From contig CM040099.1 of NCBI GenBank assembly GCA_022496805.1, positions 20,568,031 through 20,632,030 on the forward strand: DNA of 64,000 nucleotides. The letters run 5' to 3'. The notes under the pieces are model-generated. The model did not search any database. It saw nothing but the letters and a program-made list of their open reading frames with translations, and was not told where the DNA came from. This document shows, piece by piece, positions 35,164-45,633 of this stretch (position 1 is the first letter of the stretch; each line of letters starts with the position of its first letter). This DNA is from Pohlia nutans. Its lineage: Eukaryota > Streptophyta > Bryopsida > Bryales > Mniaceae. Position numbers and translations under genes: made by a program.

Positions 35164-36005
35164 AGTTAAACCTTCTCTCATACACAAGCACAAGAAAATG
35201 CAATTACATACAAGAATGAAAAGGGCAGAGAAATACACTCTACAACAACTTAAGGGAAACCACTTAAGCAAGATTAGGGTATTGAGTTAGGTTTAACCAT
35301 TCTGGGCCGCCACAAATGGATGAAGAATGCAATTAAGATGAAATTTCAGTACATCTATCCCACTCAAAATACGAATTATTTTTTATCCAATAAATGAGAA
35401 AACGAATTTCAAAAAAATCTGTTTTTAGAAAGCGAACCTTATTTTTTCAAAAAAATTAAATATTCGTGCAGCAGGTGGCGAACCTGCTATGGTGTTACGG
35501 TATTTACCATGATAAAAACATTCATACCAAATTTCAAGGTCAAAAAATTTATACAAAAAAAATATATTTACAATCTATCAATGTGTGTAGTTTCCCCCAT
35601 TGTTTCCCACAACTACACATGTTGGTAGATTGTTGATATCTTTTTGTGTATTAATCTTTTGGCCTTGAGATTTTTATTATATGTTATTAACATAAAAAGG
35701 TTTTTGATCCAAGAATTTCATGGCAAAAAAATAATAATTCAATCTTTGGGAGGCTCTCAAAGTTGGCAGCAGTGAAAACATTTCCACAGCTACCAATGTT
35801 GGTAGATTTTGAATAACTTTTTTTTGGTGAATCTTTTGGCCTTGAAATCTGGCATACATATAATTACCTTAAAGATAATTCTTTGGTAAAACTTTTGTGG
35901 TAAAATACCAATTTTTGAGCTCTCGGGAGGCTTTCAAAGTTGGCAGTACTGAAATTTTTCTCACTGCGAATCTGAAAACGACATTTTGATTGGTACCTCA
36001 CTGTA

Positions 36006-37037
36006 CAGTGGGGTCCAACATGGAATGGCGTTTTTGGTTTCGCAGTGAGAAATGTTTTAGTACTGCCAACTTTGGAAGCCTCCCGAGAGCTCAAAAATTG
36101 GTATCTTACCACGAAATTTTTCCCAGAGACTCATCTTTAAGTTAATTATATGTATGTCAAATTTCAAGGCCGAAATATTCACCCAAAAAAAGTTATTTAG
36201 AATCTACCAACATTGGTAGCTGTGGTAATTGTTTCACTGCTGCCAACTTTGACAGCCTCTCGAGAATGGAAATTTTTTTTCCTTACTTTGGTTTTTTTTT
36301 GGTAGAAACCAGTTTGTGTTAGTAATATATAGTAAAAATCTCAAGTCTAAAATATTAGTAAAAAAAAAGATATTCCCAATCTACCAACATGTGTAGTTGT
36401 GGGATACAATGGGGAAACCATTTCATTCCTACCAACTTTGAATACTGCCAACTTTGAAAGCCTCCCGAGAGCTCAGAAATTGGTATTTTACCACGAAAGT
36501 TTTACCAAAGAAATATCTTTAAGTGAATTATATGTATGCCAAATTTCGAGGCCAAAAGATTCACCAAAAAGAAGTTATTCCTAATCTACCAACATAGTAG
36601 TCAAAGTTGGTAGCAATGAAATGGTTTCCCCCATTGTTTCCCACAACTACACATGTTGGTAGATTGGGAATATCTTTTTTTTTACTAATCTTTTAGACTT
36701 GAGATTTTTACCATATATTACTAACACAAATTGGTTTCTACCAAAAAAAAACCAAAGTAAGGAATTTTTTTTTCCATTCTCGGGAGGCTGTCAAAGTTGG
36801 CAGCAGTGAAAAAAATTCCACAGCTACCAATGTTGGTAGATTCTGAATAACTTTTTTTGGGTGAATATTTCGGCCTTGAAATTTGTCATACATATAATTA
36901 ACTTAAAGATGAGTCTCTGGTAAAAATTTCGTGGTAAGATACCAATTTTTGAGCTCTCGGGAGGCTTCCAAAGTTGGCAGTACTAAAACATTTCTCACTG
37001 CGAAACCAAAAACGCCATTCCATGTTGGACCCCACTG
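36006..37037. mobile_element. Second palindromic fold-back element (CAGTGGGG ends)
   Basis: The ends CAGTGGGGTCCAACATGGAA and TTCCATGTTGGACCCCACTG are flanked by TA; the left TA (36004-36005) is shared with the preceding element. It is 1032 bp. The arms (36006-36430 and 36600-37037) are near-perfect inverted copies, and an extra partial forward copy sits at about 36435-36600 near the centre. Same family as 31210-36003. Confidence 0.85.
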
Positions 37038-37120
37038 TACAAATGAAATTTATCCTCTTGAATCCTCCTGAAGCTTCTTCCTTTTGAGGACCGGCCACCC
37101 ACTGCCCCCTTACATGGTTA

Positions 37121-37207
37121 GTCGGGTGAAACGGGCTACGTGCCAAACTGCAATGAATCGGGAGTCACTGCAAGCTTCAGTTGGGACGTAGCCCGTTTTG
37201 ACCCGAC
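37121..37207. repeat. Short hairpin with about 21-bp arms
   Basis: GTCGGGTGAAACGGGCTACGT at 37121-37141 pairs with ACGTAGCCCGTTTTGACCCGAC at 37186-37207, with one small bulge and about 44 loop bases. TA/CTA flanks could be a tiny target duplication. It is a tiny MITE or a hairpin RNA candidate. Confidence 0.65.
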
Positions 37208-37589
37208 TATTGACTGTTTTAGCCAAGGCGGGCGGCCTTCCTCCCTGCGCTTTTCTAGAAAAGTCATCGCCCCGAAGAAGAAGTCAAACATAGAATAAAA
37301 CAGAGGAATGAACCGGTTTTGATTTGGATTTTGGACCCACCGATCAACTTTCATCCAGCGGCCCCAGCGCACTGCCTACGTGGCTCCGACTTCAAAACTT
37401 CCACACGGAAACTTACAGGGAAGTGGGATATATCCTCACATTGTTGCATTTTTGGTTTTCATTGCATTCTGTTGATCGTCGTGGTTCGTTACCTTCACCG
37501 AGTTGTATAATTGCATGATTCATGATATTGTGTCTGCCCTGCTGCAGCTTCCTTCATTTCCACTCCTTACTTAATTGCAACAGTAATTA
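37208..37589. other. Intergenic upstream of Tc1 insertion
   Basis: Mixed GC content and higher than nearby; may be promoter or 5'-UTR sequence of the small gene at 39451 that the Tc1 element split. No coding region supported. Confidence 0.35.
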
Positions 37590-39198
37590 CAGTGACTGTC
37601 AAAACTGATCAAACATTTGCAAACACTTCATTCAATCCTTAGTGGACAAGAAATGAACACATAAAAATGGAGCTGGTAATTTTATTAACATACTATGTAA
37701 TAAATAGTACATATTAGAGGAAATACGCCTTCCATATTAGAGCTCTAAACAGATTGAGAAAAATCCAAAGTCCACCTAGGCATTTGATCAGTTTTGCCAA
37801 CCCATGAAAGATGATCTCTCAATACTTTGTCCACCTCCCTTTTGCTGCTTTTACAGCTGCAATTCTATGTGGCATACTTTCTACAAGCCTCCTACAATCA
37901 TCTGGTGTAATTGAGTGGAAAACTTCTACCACACGATCCCATAATTCTAATAATCCATTTGGAGGTCTCTCATATTGATTGAGTCTCCGTTTGAGAATTG
38001 ACCAAAGGTGTTCAATGGGATTCAAATCAGGCGATTGAGCAGGCCAAGGTAGAAGAGCAAAAGGTTGCCGTGAGAACCACTCTTGAAGCATCTTTGTTGT
38101 GTGAATGGGAGCATTGTCTTGTTGAAAGATAACACGAGAACGGTCTAAGTTGAACTTGGAAATTACCCTGTGGACATTTTCCTCTAGAATGTCACGATAA
38201 CGAATCTGATTAATGCGCCCCTCCACTTTGCATATCAATCCAGGTCCATGCATGCACATACACCCCCAAACCATAATCCCTCCACCTCCATGTTTCACTG
38301 TTTGACTGATAGTTCGTTCTGAAAGCGGCATCGCCTCTTGTGTCCAACACCAAACTCTTCCGTCTGAGTTGAAGCGGTTGATTTTACACTCGTCTGAGAA
38401 GATTACTCGACTCCAATCCTCTATGGTCCAGTGTTCGTGGACACTAGCGAACTCTAAACGTGCCTTTACATTTTTGAGAGAAAGATGTGGTTTTTTGACC
38501 TTTGTTTGCGAACGTAAACCAGCTCTATGAAGTGCACGTTTGATAGTATGAGAGCTCACTTTCACTCCCAATACTTGTTGCGAAGACCTTGCTAAATTTG
38601 CACAAGTACCCACTCTTCCCCTCACCATTTCTAATACACACCTTCGTTCCTGTGCTCTATTCAACTTTCGAGGTCTACCTCCACGCAAGCGGTTTACATC
38701 TGAAACATGTACCTGACGAAGGTTATGAACACTTCCCACACTCACATGCAAAGTATTTGCTATCTCCCTGTGTGAATATCCTCTCTGGAGCATCGAAACT
38801 ATGTTATCTTGAGTTTGTCGAGATAATGCTTTGGGCATCTTGAAACACTAAAGAAGAAGGCCTATACAGTAGCAATAATTGTGTACACAGCTATCAGAGA
38901 CTAGAGAATTCAAAGTTCTATGAGTGCCAGTGGAAGATCTCTCACAAATCTGTGCACATCACTTCATGAGATATTGCATTTCATGGAGTGTCAAAAGTGA
39001 TCAAATGAGAGAGATGGTCACTAACCATCCATCTGTCCACACAAATGCATTGCCATCTGTACAATTACGTTGATAAGTATCTCAGCTTATAATAGATTGT
39101 GATTAACCTCTAAACCAGAGCATGTCACTTGCCAGATTCCAATTAATGACAATCGAACTTGTAATTATCCAATGTATGATCAGTTTTGACAGTCACTG
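37590..39198 (-). mobile_element. Complete Tc1-like DD34E transposon
   Basis: The 22-bp ends, beginning CAGTGACTGTCAAAACTGAT and mirrored exactly at 39177-39198, are flanked by TA (37588-37589 and 39199-39200). Similarity of the ends extends imperfectly to about 30 bp. It is 1609 bp with a single intact transposase ORF on the - strand. Perfect ends and an open frame suggest a young insertion. Confidence 0.95.
37819..38838 (-). CDS. Tc1-family transposase (DD34E)
   Basis: A 339-aa protein, the usual length for Tc1 transposases. Residues 1-45 form a helix-turn-helix (HREIANTLHVSVGSVHNL), followed by a GRPRKL hook and a second helix-turn-helix around 80-110. The catalytic core has Asp149 (IFSDEC), Asp241 (FQQDNAPIH) and Glu276 (SPDLNPIEHLW), with exactly 34 residues between the last two, the DD34E hallmark. 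The glycine-rich motif KHGGGGIMVWG is present at about 182-192. It has no internal stop. Tc1 DD34E elements are common in animals and fungi, while seed-plant mariners are usually DD39D, so this is unusual for a plant. Confidence 0.95.
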   Translation of the reverse strand: MPKALSRQTQDNIVSMLQRGYSHREIANTLHVSVGSVHNLRQVHVSDVNRLRGGRPRKLNRAQERRCVLEMVRGRVGTCANLARSSQQVLGVKVSSHTIKRALHRAGLRSQTKVKKPHLSLKNVKARLEFASVHEHWTIEDWSRVIFSDECKINRFNSDGRVWCWTQEAMPLSERTISQTVKHGGGGIMVWGCMCMHGPGLICKVEGRINQIRYRDILEENVHRVISKFNLDRSRVIFQQDNAPIHTTKMLQEWFSRQPFALLPWPAQSPDLNPIEHLWSILKRRLNQYERPPNGLLELWDRVVEVFHSITPDDCRRLVESMPHRIAAVKAAKGRWTKY

Positions 39199-39450
39199 TA
39201 TGTACGTAGTGGAGTTGTCTGTATGTAGTGAGTGATCGAATTGTGTAGCTGTGGTCGGTCATCAAAGCATGCATGATTGTGTAGAAGGATATATCATCTA
39301 AGTGTCATTCTGTGTTCGGCTAGCTGCAAATTAACTTCAGCCGTAAGTTGGTTTAATTCAGACTGGGTGTTCGCCTCTAGCTCGAACGCGGCCAAGCTAG
39401 CTCGTCGATCTTTATTTGGTTCGGTGTCAAATTATAGGGAGTGGACATAT

Positions 39451-41016
39451 ATGGGGAGTGAAGTGTTGCAGGCGCTGTGGATCGGCCTTGTTAGTACTCT
39501 GGTGATAACATTGGTGCTCAAGGTTCTCTGTGCTCGTCTCTGGAAGTTCATGAAGCAGCGCATGTCCCGGCCACCAGGTGACAACATATAAACGTCCTAA
39601 GTCGTCTGTACCACAGAATAGAATTCCTATTGATGTACACAGCATAGAATTCCTATTGATGTACGTTCACGGGAAGAACGGGAGGCCATTACCCCAGGGG
39701 TAGCCTGGAGGCCAATGTAGATTTACCCCCCAAACTTTCTAAACAAGTAACTCGAGGGGAGGGTATTTGTACATCACCATAAAAAATACCCCGGGGATAA
39801 TGGCCTCCCGGTCTCCTTGTGTTGTCCAGTCAGTCGTTAGAATAATCATAGTTTGTCGTAGTGGATCAAAAACAGGTGAAGGAAGGAACAGACACAGGAA
39901 GAACAGGAGGCCATTACCCCCAGGGGTAGCCTGGAGGCCAATGTAGATTTACCCCCCAAACTTTCTAGACAAGTAGGTCGAGGGGAGGGTATTCGTACAT
40001 CACCATGCAAAATACCCCGGGGTAATGGCCTCCTGGTCACCCTGTGAGAACGTTTGCTCCCCTCATACATGTAGATGAGGCCTCATGCAGGCTTGATGTT
40101 GTTCTCTCCGCACACTGGGAATACGTTTTTCTAAGTGACTCCTTGTTTCTTGATTCACAGGTGGAGAGGTCAATGCTGAACGTGATCTCGAAATGGGGAC
40201 CATGAATGGCGGCGAAGGTGAAATATATATTGCATCAATCTCCTCTCATTGTCTTCTGCTCGTTCAACATACCCTGCAAAATAGAATAGCGATGTACGTT
40301 GCTAAGTCAGTCATTAGAACAATTATAGTTTGTAGCAGTTGATCAAAGACAGGGGAAAGAACGTTTGCTCCCCTCATACATATACTGTACAGTACATGAG
40401 GCCTCTTGCAGGCTTGTTGTTCTCTCCTCACACTGGGATCGAGTACCTTTTTCTAAGTGACTCCTTGTGTGTCTTGATTCACAGGTGGAGAGGTCAATGC
40501 TGAACGTGATCTCGAAACAGGGACCATGAATGGCGGCCAAAGTGAAATTGTGCTTCTGATTGAAGCAAACACTTTGTTGCAATGCACCAACATTGCATTG
40601 GGAACGTGGGAATCAATTGGGAACACAAAGGAACCTGGGAACTTTGGGAACATAAAGAGAACTTGGGAACATGAAGCGAACGCTAGGGAACATGCATGAA
40701 AGGTTAGGAAATGTCAGGGAAGCTTCGGGGGACATCATGAAAACTCTAGAGAACATGATGAAAAATTGGATGAAAGATATGGATGTGAAATGTGGATGAT
40801 TTGGTCACATGGTATCAAGACGGATACGAAGTAGGGTAGTGACATGGTATTCTGACGCTGTGTGCTTAATATAAGAGATGTCATCCTCTCATACAGCGGA
40901 GAAATCAAATTGGAATTAACCAATGAATTGTTGCAGGGATCAATCATCCTGGCGTCACGGATTACAAAGATGCCCATCCTGAACGCAATGATCCGGAAGT
41001 GAGTGAGGAAGACTAG
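39451..41016 (+). CDS. Small single-pass membrane protein with duplicated exon
   Basis: Four-exon model: 39451-39577, 40161-40217, 40485-40541, 40937-41016, giving 106 aa with consistent phase 1 junctions. The splice sites are GT/AG with good pyrimidine tracts. The N-terminus (MGSEVLQALWIG and onward to about residue 28) is a hydrophobic membrane segment followed by a basic stretch (RLWKFMKQRMSR), then an acidic soluble tail. Exons 2 and 3 are 57 bases each and encode almost the same 19 residues (start GEVNAERDLE). They arose by tandem duplication of 39829-40217. The last exon ends DPEVSEED before TAG. An in-frame ATG exists at 39277, but 39451 gives a cleaner signal-anchor. The family is not recognised. 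A Tc1 element sits 250 bp upstream of the start. Confidence 0.6.
39668..39821. mobile_element. 154-bp MITE (GGAGGCCATTACCCC family), copy 1
   Basis: The ends CACGGGAAGAACGGGAGGCC and GGCCTCCCGGTCTCCTTGTG are imperfect inverted repeats. It lies in intron 1 of the small gene and is nearly the same as copy 2 at 39893-40046. Confidence 0.8.
39829..40541 (+). repeat. Tandem duplication carrying exons 2 and 3 of the small gene
   Basis: Unit 1 runs from about 39829 to 40217 and unit 2 from about 40304 to 40541. They share GTCAGTCGTTAGAATAAT-type, TTTGCTCCCCTCATACAT and TTCTAAGTGACTCCTTG words plus the exon. The start offset (475) exceeds the exon offset (324) by 151, accounted for by the MITE at 39893-40046 present only in unit 1. 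Confidence 0.85.
39893..40046. mobile_element. 154-bp MITE, copy 2
   Basis: Inverted ends CACAGGAAGAACAGGAGGCC and GGCCTCCTGGTCACCCTGTG with AGA on both sides as a 3-bp target duplication. Absent from the duplicated unit 2, which serves as the empty site. A 3-bp duplication with CAC-starting ends hints at CACTA or PIF relatives. Confidence 0.85.
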
Positions 41017-41971
41017 GCAGTTTGTGGCGATAGATCCAACCAGCACGGTACACATGTTCCTGCCATCAAAGAATCCATGGTTATGAAGGTTTCCATCACC
41101 AATTTCTGAAATGCATCCAAAAAGTTATCAGCACATACTAACATAATTCATATTTATGACATGCATGAATGATACGAATGGTATGATAATTGTTCAAATT
41201 TTTCAAGAAATAATAGCCATATCTCTAAGACAAATATTTCCCACACATTCTGTTGTCTGTTGCACATACCAAAGAAGACAAGCTAGGTGCTCATCAAAGA
41301 GTTCTAAGTTCAAATGCAAAGATTGTTGTTGTTTCCTTTTTAGTTTTTTAATTATATTTTTCAATTTTCTTATAAATAGTTATAGACAAAGCACAACAAT
41401 TTATTGGTAAGAGTAAGTCACATTGTATATTCTGCTATGTATATTTGTAGGGACTAACCTGATGATTGTGCAGCATGATCAACAAAGCGGCGGGATTGTT
41501 GGAGGGTGTCAAGGTTGGACATGAATGATTCTGCACCCGTGCACCACAATGTCATCAACCTTCGCTACTAGAATGTGGGGGAGCTTTTCAACCTTCACTA
41601 CTAGAATGTGGGTAATGCAAGAAGCTTAAATGCACCACTTTTTAGTAAATGACAATGCAAGAAGTGCATGACCTTTTGGGGTGTAAGATTGGTAGGTTTG
41701 GGATGTGTAGTTGACGACTTATAGTTGATTTAGAACAATTATAAAAGCCTATAAAATCAACAAATACACAAGTAAAAAACACCCAACTACTTGATAATGA
41801 GTTCATAGTGAGTTTAGTGTGTTTCAAATATATGGTAGTAAAAATAGTGTTCTATGTATATGTCCAGAGGGTAGTGGAACAAGCATTGTTCGGTAGGCAA
41901 CGATTCATTGTCAAGACAAACAAACACTTTATTCATGTTGGCCTTGAAAGATGACACAAATTTCTATCTAT
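41017..41971. other. 3' flank of the small gene; mostly nothing recognised
   Basis: Probable 3'-UTR, then AT-rich sequence. The stretch 41915-41971 (AACACTTTATTCATGTTGGCC and onward) resembles the region downstream of the FHA gene at 44015-44075. Confidence 0.45.
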
Positions 41972-42105
41972 CACAGGGAGACCGGGAGGCCATTACCCCG
42001 GGGTATTTTGAACGGTGATGTAGAAATATCCTCCCCCTCGACCTACTTGTTTAGAGAGTTTGGGGGGGAGGGGGGGATAAATCTACATTGTCCTCGAGGC
42101 TACCC
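41972..42105. mobile_element. GGAGGCCATTACCCC MITE, copy 3, right-truncated
   Basis: Begins CACAGGGAGACCGGGAGGCC and runs in the opposite orientation to copies 1 and 2, but loses the second terminal repeat near GGCTACCC. Contains a G-run expansion at 42060-42076. Confidence 0.75.
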
Positions 42106-42416
42106 AAGTGTTTCTCATAAATAGGATAGTAAACTTTACTATTCAATAGTGTATGCGATGCATATGGCCAGTGAGGATAGTATTGCAAAATTACTACATC
42201 TCATTCATATAATTGCGAAAATGCTAATTTGTACAGATGATGGGATAGTATAAATAGTACGTTATGTGCATAAGATAGTCAAAATAGTGTGTTTCAAGCA
42301 TTATGTAGTAAAAGTAATATATCTCAACTATAAGAGAGTAAAGGGTTTGTATTTTGGATTCGATTTGTAACATTAAACCTCATTATTTGTTTTCAAAATA
42401 CAATTAAAAGTATTGG

Positions 42417-43730
42417 GTTCGGTATGTATCTTCAAAATAAGATATTATGATTTTTTGGAAAACAACACGATTGGTTTATGTCAAGTTTCATTCTTAGTTC
42501 AAAAAATGAGACCTTAACCCCTAAAGAACCATACTCATTCCTAAAATTTTATCACTTTCTTGTGATGCTTTCAAGAAAGCAATTGTATCTCTTGATTGGT
42601 ATTCATGTAGAAAACTTCATCGTTGAAACTCAAAGAGGACTTAGTCATGAGACTATACATCAATTTTCAGAACAATCTACCGTATATATTACATGATTAT
42701 AAGGTTTGATCATAAGTTGATTTTTGAAAATTTTGAACAAAACCAACAGGTTCTTCATTGCAAGCTTTCTCATAAATTTAAAAACCATGATTAGTGTTTG
42801 AAAGTTTAGGAGCATACAAAGATGTACTATATCTAGGTGCTCACAAAAAATGGTGTTCTAAAACTAAATACAACAACAATGATTGATTCTCAAAGATTTA
42901 TGTTTGGATGAAGTGACTTGTTGGTGACTCGTTGAGCCGGTGTTTGTGATCGTTATTAACTTTTACATCGCAAAAATGTTTTAGAGAATTCAAATATATA
43001 TTTGGAATATTCCAAAATATTCCAAAATAATATAAAATATGTAGAAAAGATTCCAATTATTTTGAAAAGATTTTGTTTTAAATATATTTAAACATTTTCC
43101 GTAATTATTATATAGTGTTAATGATGCAGTAATGGAAAATATTTTACATATTGTACACTTTTTTTTTATACGAAAGTGACATCCAAGTGTGAAAACGCCC
43201 TCCAAGTCATCAACGGCCCTAACTACTATATCCCAAGTTTACCTACGTTGACGTTTTAGTTTTTTCCCAATGAATCAATCAACGTAATTGCAAATTTTAA
43301 AGGATTTTTGTGTTCTTGTAACGTACATTTTCAATTCTCTAGTTAACATTGAGTCAAAATTATGAAATCCAAACAAGTTATTAAAGTAATGAAATTATTC
43401 TTGGACACAATGTGTCCACCTGGTCCTTTAGGAGTTAAACATGATTTTCCAAAAACAAATAGAATCAAATAATGGAAACCATACCATCTTGTATTACATG
43501 CTATTTCAATTTCATTACAAATTTTTGTGTTAAATTGGAATTTTTAATTGAGTTTCAAGAAAAAACCTTACAAAATTCATTTAAAAATATTAATAAAAAT
43601 TATGATGAATCCAACCGTACATATGTGATCTTCACGTGGACATTTACAACTTCTGCTTTGTACATCAACTCCATTTCGTTTTTTCATCAAAAAATTTATA
43701 ACAAATCTTTGAAAACAGGACGTTAAAGGG
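42417..43730. mobile_element. Family 2 MITE, left-truncated and split by a family 1 MITE
   Basis: 42417-42517 and 43435-43730 match the family 2 elements at 2357 and 4377. The right end GGACGTTAAAGGG is followed by TTAA at 43731-43734. The insertion at 42518-43434 lies exactly at a TTAA that reads GAGACCTTAAACATGA in the uninterrupted sequence. Confidence 0.85.
42518..43434. mobile_element. piggyBac-like MITE, family 1 type, nested
   Basis: A 917-bp element with ends CCCCTAAAGAACC and GGTCCTTTAGGAG, TTAA at 42514-42517 and 43435-43438. The interior differs from the other family 1 members, so only the ends are shared. Confidence 0.85.
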
Positions 43731-43734
43731 TTAA

Positions 43735-43933
43735 AATGCCAAATTTAATCAATCATATTGTAAAAAGTATAATTAACATGCAAACGAATTTTATATCACC
43801 AAAATTAGTGAAGAACATTGCATGTATTAGTCAAAAAAAACAAATTTAAACAGAAAGGAAGTCCATGTAGGACCTACTCAAAATTGCAAAAAAAACATGA
43901 GACCCCATTTGGGTTTCTGGGTCCTTTAGGGGT
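43735..43933. mobile_element. Family 1 MITE (G subgroup), left end deleted
   Basis: Starts inside the element (AATGCCAAATTTAATCAATC) directly after a TTAA and ends GGGTCCTTTAGGGG before TTAA at 43934-43937. The intact homologue at 44355 shows the missing first 35 or so bases. Confidence 0.7.
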
Positions 43934-43944
43934 TTAACAAAAGG

Positions 43945-44211
43945 ATACTCTATCATTACCTGCCAAGATTGTTCCAATGGCCCTTTGTCTAATGGGCACT
44001 AGGTTAGTAACATTACGAATAAACACTTTATTCACACCAGCCTTGAAAGAGGACCAAAGTTTCAACCTATCTACCGGCCGAGGAAAATGCATACATATTG
44101 TGAATATCCTCAAACAAAATCCTACAAGCCACTACACATAACGCATTTGGAGCTTCGGCATTCCGAGCTCCGGTATAACAATCTACAGTGACTTTGCCAT
44201 GATGAACATAA
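43945..44211 (-). other. 3'-UTR and polyadenylation region of the FHA gene
   Basis: On the - strand, downstream of the stop at 44212, AATAAA occurs near 44033-44028 (GTGAATAAAGTG). Part of the region is repeated elsewhere in the window in non-genic places (3495-3602, 41915-41971, 45660-45730). Confidence 0.5.
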
Positions 44212-44354
44212 TTACTGAGCCTGGGCCTCTTGCTCTTGAGCTTGCTCTTCCACAGGCACCTCGGCGGCCGGAGCCTCTTCTGGCTCTTCCAGTTGGAGAT
44301 ACCTGAATACAGCCAAGTGTTCGTCGCCTGCGCATCCCATGTGAAGCTTGTTAG

Positions 44355-44645
44355 CCCCTAAAGGACCAAGGATTCATGGTTTTAAAATGACAAATTCAAT
44401 CAATCATATTGTGCAAAATATAATTTAGATGGGACCACATTAACCAAAGATTTGTGGTTTTAAATGACAAATTCAGTTGATTGTATTGAGAAAAATATAA
44501 TCAATATGCGATCAAAATTATATCACCGGAATCAGTGAAGAATAGTGCATGTGTTGGTCAAAAAATAAATATATTAGAACTAAAGAAACTGCACATAAAA
44601 CCTACTAGAAAAACATGAGACCCAATTCAAGCTTCTTGGTCCTAA
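44355..44645. mobile_element. Family 1 MITE (G subgroup) in FHA intron
   Basis: Left end CCCCTAAAGGACCAAGGATT after TTAG (mutated TTAA) at 44351-44354. The right end is degenerate (CTTGGTCCTAATAA). It contains an internal duplication of the CATGGTTTTAAAATGACAAA-type word. Confidence 0.65.
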
Positions 44646-45370
44646 TAATCATAACACAAGCATTACATGCTTTATTCTTTGCAAGAGAATTTAGTTTCAA
44701 TTAATTTATACAACCAGTAATAAAAAAACAATCCCGTTAGATAACATGAAAATTGTATTATTTTGTTTATCCATAACACATTTCCTGATTATTTCTAACG
44801 GGATGTTTTACTATAACACCCGACTATCAAGTTTGGCATCTCATGCCAAATAATTAATTTTTCTGAAAAAATCCTTTTCAACAAATGCCAAATTCTATGA
44901 ATATTCTTCAAGATTCCGTTTTTCACCATACAAAATAGAAGTTTTTGAAAAGTAATTTCCTCTTCTTACAATTGATATTGACGACCAACTACAGTAGTGT
45001 ACGTGTGCAAATCATTTAAGGAAGAGTATGCAAATTTACCAAAAGTAATGTAGCTGCCAGGGGGCACAGAGGTCACAGCTCCAGGTCGAATTCTCTTGTC
45101 ATTAACAAATGTGCCATTGGTACTGTCAAGATCTGTTGTAAGGAGTTGCCCATTCCTCTTCTCCAAACGCTCATGTACACCCGAAACTGCCAACAATTGT
45201 GTGTTTAATAATTCAATACAACTCAATCAAACTTCCTTCGTCGTAAACTAAGTTCCATTCACATGGGTTTTTCATTGTCGTGGATAGGCTTAAAATAGGT
45301 TTAAAGTTGAGTAAATGTAACTCACAAGTGCATACACAATATATAAATATATCTCCTAGTAAACATACTA

Positions 45371-45633
45371 CCGTAGTACCATAGCAGGTTTGTCCTAAAA
45401 TAATTCTAAAAATAAAAAACGTAAAAATTGGAAAATTTTGAAGACAGAAAAACGAAAATAGAATGAATTAGTTTTTGAAATATTTTGTTATTTCTTAGCT
45501 ATTTAAGGTCATTTTTACTAATTTTTTGCTAAAAAACAAAAATTGGGAAATTCAGTTTTCAAGAGGCGAACCTTATTTTTTCAAAAAAATAAATATTCGT
45601 TCGCCAGGTGGCGAACCTGCTATGGTGTTACGG
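45371..45633. mobile_element. 263-bp MITE of the pogo-like transposon family
   Basis: The ends CCGTAGTACCATAGCAGGTT and AACCTGCTATGGTGTTACGG are flanked by TA (45369-45370, 45634-45635). The last 68 bases match the end of the transposon at 31662-35500 almost exactly. It lies inside an intron of the FHA gene and has no ORF, so it needs transposase from elsewhere. Confidence 0.9.

Larger units (their letters stand above)
31662..35500 (-). mobile_element. Complete pogo-like (Tc1/mariner superfamily) transposon
   Basis: The inverted ends CCGTAACACCATAGCAGGTT and AACCTGCTATGGTGTTACGG are perfect and flanked by TA (31660-31661, 35501-35502). It is 3839 bp and contains one transposase ORF on the - strand with a DDE domain. 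The right-hand 68 bases (35433-35500) are nearly the same as the end of the 263-bp MITE at 45371-45633, which is its non-autonomous derivative or relative. About 1.5 kb left of the transposase is filled with unrelated, GC-richer minisatellite sequence. Confidence 0.9.
31210..36003. mobile_element. Palindromic fold-back element with CAGTGGGG ends, split by a pogo-like transposon
   Basis: The left end CAGTGGGGTACCAATCAAAA and right end TTTTGATTGGTACCTCACTG are flanked by TA (31208-31209, 36004-36005). The two arms, about 31210-31661 and 35501-36003, are long reverse complements with repeated phrases such as CTGCCAACTTTGA and GCCTCCCGAGAGCTCA. Removing the transposon at 31662-35500 leaves roughly 950 bp that would fold into one long hairpin. 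TA duplication and CAGT ends point to the Tc1/mariner superfamily. Confidence 0.8.
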
